This document shows positions 58,606-64,000 of a DNA stretch of 64,000 nt, piece by piece. This DNA comes from Erysipelotrichaceae bacterium (GTDB taxonomy: Bacteria > Bacillota_I > Bacilli_A > Erysipelotrichales > Coprobacillaceae). How positions within the stretch are numbered: the stretch's first letter is position 1; each line of letters begins with the position of its first letter. The position numbers and the translations under genes were made by a program. The stretch spans positions 18,313-82,312 of the forward strand of contig JAGZJH010000006.1 in assembly GCA_018365815.1 (NCBI GenBank). Reading direction: 5' to 3'. Below the pieces are notes generated by a model, which did no database searches, was not told where the DNA came from, and saw only the letters and a list, made by a program, of their open reading frames with translations.

Positions 58606-59232
58606 ATGAAAAAAACTCTGACAAAAAATCACGCTTGTATAGACTACATATTTTGTATAAATAATAAGCATAGCATGTTTATCCCCGGTGAGTATTTTAA
58701 TGAACAACCAGTTTTTAAACTATTATTAAAGATTGATAACTTTAAAAACTTTGACAACGTCATTCAAAAAATTAAAAACATAGATGATCAATATGTTGCC
58801 TTATCCCCATTTAATGAACAATTAACAATGAAAGAAATGATAGATAACTACTCATCAAATTTACAACTCATCACTTCTGTTTTACTCGTTATTGTCATTG
58901 TATTAATTTCTATTTATAAAATATACTTAGCAAGTACCAAAAAATATCAAATCTGTATCTTAAAGGCCAATGGTTTAACGAGATCTCAAATTGTTAAAAT
59001 GTCACTCATCGATTTATTAATAGAACAACTGTAAACAATTATTCTAGTTTTAATATTCTCTGCAATCATTAATCTATTAACTAAAGATTATTTTAATTAC
59101 TCAATTTCAGTATTAAATCCAATGTTCATTTTATTTATCATTGTATTTTGCTTTGGAGTACACGTCATTCCCACAATCATTACAGTGGCTTATTTCAACC
59201 AATATTCACCAGAAACTTTACTTAGAAATTAA
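58606..59232 (+). pseudogene. FtsX-like permease remnant
   Basis: Only the C-terminal third of an FtsX/MacB-type ABC permease is present. A short extracytoplasmic piece leads to a helix, then the typical cytoplasmic Lys-Ala-Asn-Gly-Leu-Thr-Arg-Ser-Gln-Ile. An in-frame TAA at 59032-59034 interrupts it, after which the same frame continues with two more helices to 59232. No partner ATPase is adjacent. The gene is truncated at the front and interrupted inside. Confidence 0.65.
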
Positions 59233-59249
59233 TTAAAAATATATTAAAT

Positions 59250-59272
59250 AACTGCTCAAATTTTGAGCAGTT
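59250..59272. repeat. Perfect inverted repeat between the FtsX remnant and the GH1 gene
   Basis: AACTGCTCAAA (59250-59260) and TTTGAGCAGTT (59262-59272) around one base. No T run on the plus strand, so it may be a terminator relic or an operator of the GH1 gene. Confidence 0.5.
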
Positions 59273-59314
59273 ATGTTTAAAAAAATATGCTAAGATATTT
59301 TTGAGGTGATAAAG

Positions 59315-60709
59315 ATGAGTTTTCCAACTAATTTTTTATGGGGAGCAAGTGTCTCTGCTTTTCAAGCCGAAGGGGCACATCTTCTTGATGGTAAAAGTTT
59401 AAGTGTTGCGGATTTACGTTTAAAAAAAGCAGCAGATACTTATAGTTTAGCAGATAGTTCAGTTTCAATTGATTTTTACCATCGTTATAAAGAAGATATT
59501 CAATTAATGAAAGAATGTGGATTAAAAAGTTTCCGTTTTTCAATTGCATGGACAAGATTAATTCCAGATGGTGATGGTCCAATCAATCCTAAAGGAGTTG
59601 CATTTTATAATGATTTAATTAATGAATTAATTAAAAATGACATCCAACCGATTGTTACTTTATATCACTTTGACTTACCACAAGTATTAGTCGAACGATA
59701 TAATGGCTTTGCATCAAGAAAATGTATTGATGATTTTGTCAACTATGCAAAAGTTTGTTTTGAAAACTTTGGAGATCGCGTGGCTTATTGGTTAACAATT
59801 AACGAACATATGGTCATCACGGAAATACCGGCATTTCAAGGACTAACTGATTTAAAAACTTCTTTTCAAGCTTTTCATCATATGTGCATCGCTCATGCAT
59901 TAGTGACTAAGTTATATCATTCATTAAAATTACCGGGACAAATCGGACCTTGTATTTCTTATAACACAAGATTTCCCGCAACTGTTAATTCTAAAGATGT
60001 TATGCTTGCCTATGATTTAGACGACAACAACGTATTCGCTTTAATAGATGTTCATTATTACGGAAAATACCCACAATATTTTATTAACTACTTAACAAAA
60101 CGTGGGGTAATGTTTGAAATGGAAGAAGGAGACGAAGCCTTACTAGCCAATGCGAAACCTGATTTTATCGCAATTAACTGGTATGTTACAGAAGTAGTGG
60201 GACAATATGTCGGTGAAAATATGCATGGTGAATACATTGGACCTGATCTTCCTAGACAAAGTAGAAGTGTTGAGGGAGTATATCAATATTATAAAAACCC
60301 TTATACACCTTATAGTGAATATAATTGGAATCGTGATGGTATGGGATTACGTTTTGCATTAAGAAGATTATATGCTCGTTATCGTTTACCGATTATGATT
60401 ACAGAAAACGGTTGGTCTGCGAATGAAACATTAGGAGAAGATGGTTGCGTTCACGATCAAATGCGTATTGAATACTTTAAAGAAATGGTTGAAGCCATGT
60501 CTTTAGCAATCGATGATGGTGTAGAACTATTTTCATTTAACCCTTGGTCATTTATTGATATTTTAAGTGCTTCACAAGGAATGGATAAACGTTATGGAAT
60601 GGTGTTTGTAGATCGAAGTAACGATGATTTAAAAGAATTAAAACGTTATAAAAAAGATAGTTTCTACTGGTATCAAAATGTCATTAAACATAATGGTGAA
60701 ATTAAATAA
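59315..60709 (+). CDS. GH1 6-phospho-beta-glucosidase, third copy
   Basis: A 464-residue GH1 enzyme: Leu-Trp-Gly-Ala-Ser-Val-Ser-Ala-Phe-Gln start, acid/base Glu in Ile-Asn-Glu-His, nucleophile Glu in Thr-Glu-Asn-Gly-Trp, and a C-terminal Ser-x6-Lys-x-Tyr (Ser-Ala-Ser-Gln-Gly-Met-Asp-Lys-Arg-Tyr) for the 6-phosphate. It lacks the long N-terminal insertion seen in the copies at 30.6 and 34 kb and is clearly diverged from them. GAGGTGAT sets the ATG at 59315. Single-gene unit. Confidence 0.9.
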   Translation: MSFPTNFLWGASVSAFQAEGAHLLDGKSLSVADLRLKKAADTYSLADSSVSIDFYHRYKEDIQLMKECGLKSFRFSIAWTRLIPDGDGPINPKGVAFYNDLINELIKNDIQPIVTLYHFDLPQVLVERYNGFASRKCIDDFVNYAKVCFENFGDRVAYWLTINEHMVITEIPAFQGLTDLKTSFQAFHHMCIAHALVTKLYHSLKLPGQIGPCISYNTRFPATVNSKDVMLAYDLDDNNVFALIDVHYYGKYPQYFINYLTKRGVMFEMEEGDEALLANAKPDFIAINWYVTEVVGQYVGENMHGEYIGPDLPRQSRSVEGVYQYYKNPYTPYSEYNWNRDGMGLRFALRRLYARYRLPIMITENGWSANETLGEDGCVHDQMRIEYFKEMVEAMSLAIDDGVELFSFNPWSFIDILSASQGMDKRYGMVFVDRSNDDLKELKRYKKDSFYWYQNVIKHNGEIK

Positions 60710-60744
60710 TATAAAGTTTATTTATTCAAATAAATTTAACTAAA

Positions 60745-60783
60745 TAATAAAACAACAACTCATGAACGGTTGTTGTTTTATTA
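60745..60783. terminator. Terminator of the third GH1 gene
   Basis: TAATAAAACAACAAC (60745-60759) pairs perfectly with GTTGTTGTTTTATTA (60769-60783), a 15-base stem able to work in both directions. Confidence 0.85.
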
Positions 60784-60957
60784 CTTTAACAAGCCCTTAA
60801 TATTTCTATTTCTTTAAGTAGGGACAACTATATAAATGTTAAAAAATCCTTTCATGAAAAGGTTGAATACCCATTGACATAAAAGGATTACTATTGTTTA
60901 AAATAAGCAAACCAAATAAATTTATTGTTACATAAACTTAAACAACTCTGGTAAATA

Positions 60958-61476
60958 TTAACATTCTTTTTCTTTACCGATTATATGGTTTAGTGCCTCA
61001 ACACAAAATGAAATGGCATTAATTCTACTTTTAGCGATGTCAGCGATTGAATGATCTAACACATTATCAATTAATTTAATAGGATATCTGCTTTGAACAT
61101 AATAGTTCAATGTTCCTTTAATCACATCATAACAAGTTAATGATAATTGCCTAACTTGTAAATAGGTTTCAATAAAAGTAATCACTAAAGAAACATAATA
61201 ATTTGAAAACAACATTGCAGCACTGCCGATTTCAAAACAAAGATCTCTTATACAAAAATAATCAAAATCAATAAAAACAAACTCATCTTTTGATTTTAAA
61301 ATATTAGAAGGGCGAGCATCACCATGAATAACTGCCAGTTCATGAGGTTTATATTCAATATCATAATCAACACAAGAAAGCACTCTAAGTGATATTAATT
61401 CATCAAGAGTTTTAAAAAAATTACGATCTTCATAAAGAGATAACTGACGTTGATTAGCCATTATTGATTTCATCAC
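60958..61476 (-). pseudogene. Phosphotransferase (APH family), N-lobe missing
   Basis: About 172 residues with the catalytic loop of aminoglycoside/choline-kinase-like enzymes (Ile-His-Gly-Asp-Ala-Arg-Pro-Ser-Asn-Ile-Leu) and the metal motif Ile-Asp-Phe-Asp. The N-terminal ATP-binding lobe of about 100 residues is absent. The sequence upstream encodes a remnant of another protein, so the gene is probably a truncated leftover rather than a short enzyme. Confidence 0.6.
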
Positions 61477-61666
61477 TTCAAAATTAGGTTTTTATTCTTT
61501 TGCATTTTATTAATGATTTCTTTTTCTAAATTAATATCTAATATTTCTGAAATTCTCAGTAAAAAAATAGCAACATCTGCTAATTCTTCCGCAATATTAG
61601 TTGTGTTAAACCCTTTATCCTTTTTATTTTGTAGTATTTGTTTTGTAAATCACGTAAATTTACCAT
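61473..61666 (-). pseudogene. MazG-like pyrophosphohydrolase remnant
   Basis: The minus strand from an ATG at 61666 begins a short frame. After one frame change near 61625 it reads Asp-Lys-Gly-Phe-Asn-Thr-Thr-Asn-Ile, then Glu-Glu-Leu-Ala-Asp-Val-Ala-Ile-Phe-Leu-Leu and Asp-Ile-Asn-Leu-Glu-Lys-Glu-Ile. This is the end of a MazG-type NTP pyrophosphohydrolase, with the middle helices and their Glu-x-x-Glu motif deleted. It overlaps the APH remnant by four bases. Confidence 0.55.
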
Positions 61667-61762
61667 GTCTTTATCCCACTTAAATATATTATTTACAAAA
61701 CAATTATATCACTTTAAGATTACTTTTTTGACAAGATGACACATTTTTTAGGTGCTTTTAAA

Positions 61763-62617
61763 CTATTGTGTTTTAAAAGCATTAATAATTTGATTAATAA
61801 TCGATGTCGGTTTTTTATCTTGTGACCATACTAATGCAATACTTGTCATTAACTCCTCATCTTCAAGCGGTAAAGTTACTAAATCATTTGTGGGATATAA
61901 ATCAAGGGCAGAATAAGGCACAAGTGCAATTCCTTTTTTTTGACTAGCCCACATAATTGAACTACGACAATCATCATTACGACAAATAATACGAGGATTA
62001 AAATGATGTTTTAAACAATGATTAGTAATCAAAGTTTCATAACGACGATAAATAATAAGCGGAACGTTTTTAAGTTGACTAATCGTTAAATTGTTTAAAG
62101 AATAAAAAAAATCAAGATGCCCAATAGCCACCATCGGTTCTTTTTTTAAAATACAATAATCAACATTACTATTATCAAAAGGGGTGCGTATAAAAGCAAT
62201 ATCAATCATATGCGAATGAATTAAATCAATCATTTGATAAGTATTTCCCTCATAAATTTCAAACGTTAAATGTGGATATTGTGTTAAAAAATCTTCAAAA
62301 ATTTGATGAAACATCATTCCACCATTAGAAGAAGTAATCCCTATACGCAAAATAATTTGTTGATCTGTTTTAAGTTCTAATTGACTTTGATGAACGAGTT
62401 CAAGTATTTGCAGTGTACGATGATAAAAAAGTTTCCCTTGTGTAGTTAAAGTAATTTGGCGATGTCCTCGTTCGATTAATTGCGTTTCGAGTTCATCTTC
62501 TAACTGTTTTAATTGCATTGAAAGAGGGGGTTGAGCCATATGTAAAACTTGAGCGGCTTTTGAAATCGTTCCTTGTTCTACTATTGTTTTAAAATAAATT
62601 AATTGTCTAATTTCCAT
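61763..62617 (-). CDS. LysR-family transcription regulator
   Basis: A 284-residue LysR regulator: N-terminal winged helix (Phe-Lys-Thr-Ile-Val-Glu-Gln-Gly-Thr-Ile-Ser-Lys-Ala-Ala then Pro-Pro-Leu-Ser-Met-Gln-Leu-Lys-Gln-Leu-Glu), linker helix, and effector domain opening with Arg-Ile-Gly-Ile-Thr-Ser. The ATG at 62617 follows AGGAG on the minus strand. It is divergent from the ABC exporter across about 100 AT-rich bases and may control it. Effector unknown. Confidence 0.88.
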   Translation of the reverse strand: MEIRQLIYFKTIVEQGTISKAAQVLHMAQPPLSMQLKQLEDELETQLIERGHRQITLTTQGKLFYHRTLQILELVHQSQLELKTDQQIILRIGITSSNGGMMFHQIFEDFLTQYPHLTFEIYEGNTYQMIDLIHSHMIDIAFIRTPFDNSNVDYCILKKEPMVAIGHLDFFYSLNNLTISQLKNVPLIIYRRYETLITNHCLKHHFNPRIICRNDDCRSSIMWASQKKGIALVPYSALDLYPTNDLVTLPLEDEELMTSIALVWSQDKKPTSIINQIINAFKTQ

Positions 62618-62718
62618 CACTTTTTCTCCTATACTTTTTATATATACTTATTATATCATATATATATTATTCATATGGAAAAAATTGTACTATAATAACA
62701 AAGGAAATGAGGGATTAG

Positions 62719-64000
62719 ATGTTTAAACTATTGAAATATTTAAAAAAATATACAATACCTGCTTTGTTAGGTCCGTTTTTTAAAATCACCGAAGCGGCTT
62801 TTGAATTAATAGTGCCTTTAATCATGACAGACATTATTGACCATGCCATTCCAACCGGTGAAGTGAATGAAGTCTTAAAAAAAGGAATTATTTTAGTGGC
62901 ATTAAGTGTAACAGGTTATATATGTTCAATCATATGTCAATACTTTGCCTCTGCATCATCACAAGGAATAGGAACTGAAATTCGTAATGCGTTATTTAAA
63001 CATATTCAATCTTTATCTTATAAAGAAATTGATACATTAGGAACACCATCTTTAATGACAAGAATGACAAATGACATTACCAATGTTCAACAAGCCGTGG
63101 CGATGACAATTCGTTTAGCCTCTCGTGCACCTTTTATAATCATTGGGGCAACAATTATGGTGATTCGTATTAATTTTCAATTAGCCTTGATTTTTATAGT
63201 GGCAGCAATATTTATTGCACTTTTTATTTATTGGATTTTATCAATTACGTTACCATCTTTTAAAAAAGGACAAAAAATGCTTGAAAAATTAGCCTTAGTC
63301 ACTCGTGAAAATTTAGAAGGGGCTAGAGTTATTCGGGCCTTTTCAAAAGAAGATTATGAAATCAAACGTTTTAACCAAAGAACTCAAAAACATCGTGAAA
63401 TTACTTTATATACCGGTAAATTTAATGCATTATTAAATCCAATTACTATTTTAATTGTGAATATTGCCATTATTTTAATCATTTACCAAGGGGGTGTAAA
63501 AATAAACACAGGACGAATGAGTCAAGGTGAAATTATTGCATTTATTAGTTACATGACACAAATTCTTCAAGCCATCATTGCTTTTTCAAATACTTTAGTC
63601 ATTATCAACCGTGGAAACGCCAGTGCAAAACGTATTAATGAAATTTTTGAAACACAAAATAGTTTAATTGAAGGAACTAAAACAGATTTAAAATCTAGTC
63701 AAGAAGGTTCTAAAGTTTCATTAAAAAATGTTTGTTTTTCTTATGATGCAAACAAAGATCATTTTATTTCAAATATCAATGTTGAAATAGAGCCTAATGA
63801 AACCATTGGAATTATTGGAGTTACAGGTTCAGGTAAATCGACTTTAGTTAATTTGATTTCAAGATTTTATGATGTAAATGAAGGTGAAATTTTAATTGAT
63901 GATCAAAACGTTAAATCTTATACATTTGAAACATTAAGAAAAAAAATCGCCTCCGTTCCACAAAACGCTTCATTATTTTATGGAACATTACGTCAAAATA
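62719..64000 (+). CDS. ABC exporter (fused permease/ATPase), cut by the right edge
   Basis: The first 427 codons of a type IV ABC exporter half-transporter: six membrane helices (about residues 15-300) with coupling-helix sequence Arg-Ala-Phe-Ser-Lys-Glu, then the ATPase with Walker A Gly-Val-Thr-Gly-Ser-Gly-Lys-Ser-Thr and Q-loop Val-Pro-Gln-Asn. Signature and Walker B lie beyond the window. The protein resembles YheI/YheH- or LmrCD-type multidrug exporters, which usually come as two adjacent genes. GAGGG precedes the ATG; TATAAT lies at 62691-62696. Confidence 0.9.
   Translation, partial: MFKLLKYLKKYTIPALLGPFFKITEAAFELIVPLIMTDIIDHAIPTGEVNEVLKKGIILVALSVTGYICSIICQYFASASSQGIGTEIRNALFKHIQSLSYKEIDTLGTPSLMTRMTNDITNVQQAVAMTIRLASRAPFIIIGATIMVIRINFQLALIFIVAAIFIALFIYWILSITLPSFKKGQKMLEKLALVTRENLEGARVIRAFSKEDYEIKRFNQRTQKHREITLYTGKFNALLNPITILIVNIAIILIIYQGGVKINTGRMSQGEIIAFISYMTQILQAIIAFSNTLVIINRGNASAKRINEIFETQNSLIEGTKTDLKSSQEGSKVSLKNVCFSYDANKDHFISNINVEIEPNETIGIIGVTGSGKSTLVNLISRFYDVNEGEILIDDQNVKSYTFETLRKKIASVPQNASLFYGTLRQN

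Noticed and set aside
61751..61780. Terminator of the LysR gene
   Set aside because: GCTTTTAAA/TTTAAAAGC forms a stem, but on the minus strand it is followed by A rather than T, so it does not fit a rho-independent terminator.

Overview
The window is about 64 kb of low-GC (roughly 30% by eye) chromosome from a spore-forming Firmicute. Sporulation genes (spoIID, a spoIIQ-like gene, a yabE-like 3D protein), type III glutamine synthetase, PTS sugar uptake, phospho-beta-glucosidases and strong Shine-Dalgarno sites point to a gut anaerobe of the Erysipelotrichia (Coprobacillus/Erysipelatoclostridium-like). That placement is inference. UGG is used for Trp and UGA as stop, so this is not a mollicute code.

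Layout. 0-4.3 kb: end of a YoaK-like membrane protein, a cytoplasmic sulfatase, an LDH-family dehydrogenase and a broken pnuC. 4.4-12.9 kb: tsaC, rpiB, upp and a complete F-type ATP synthase operon (atpZ, I, B, E, F, H, A, G, D, C). Its c subunit carries a two-carboxylate, Na+-type ion site. 13-20.6 kb: a sucrose/fructan unit (fructokinase, LacI repressor, EIIBCA permease, two tandem GH32 enzymes) with three matching operators. 20.6-27 kb: a DUF1146 gene, spoIID, a spoIIQ-like gene and mbl in Bacillus order, then a TagO-type transferase with an unusual extracytoplasmic extension. 27.4-36.2 kb: glnN, a Crh-like HPr paralogue, two GH1 enzymes, asnA and a frameshifted flavodoxin-ferredoxin. 36.4-43.8 kb: a divergent Rrf2/YhgE pair, an rRNA methyltransferase, a Nudix enzyme, an HD protein and an acidic unknown.

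43.9-47.8 kb is the most distinctive stretch. A HisC-like aminotransferase is followed by a small secreted-type peptide made of four near-identical 12-residue repeats. Four bases later comes a helix-turn-helix plus TPR-like regulator of the RRNPP peptide-sensing type, and then a HAD-fold protein that has lost its catalytic residues. This looks like a peptide-signalling module whose precursor encodes several copies of one signal.

47.8-58.6 kb is an origin-proximal type block (tatD, yabE-like, mnmG, rsmG, noc, pssA, psd, parA, parB, pentapeptide-repeat gene), interrupted between noc and pssA by a decayed secreted protein and a small membrane protein. 58.6-64 kb: an FtsX-like remnant, a third GH1, APH and MazG remnants, a LysR regulator and a divergent ABC exporter running off the right edge. 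I saw no rRNA, tRNA, CRISPR array, transposase or prophage.

Gene starts were set by Shine-Dalgarno spacing. Several broken genes carry single-base lesions that could be real decay or sequencing error.
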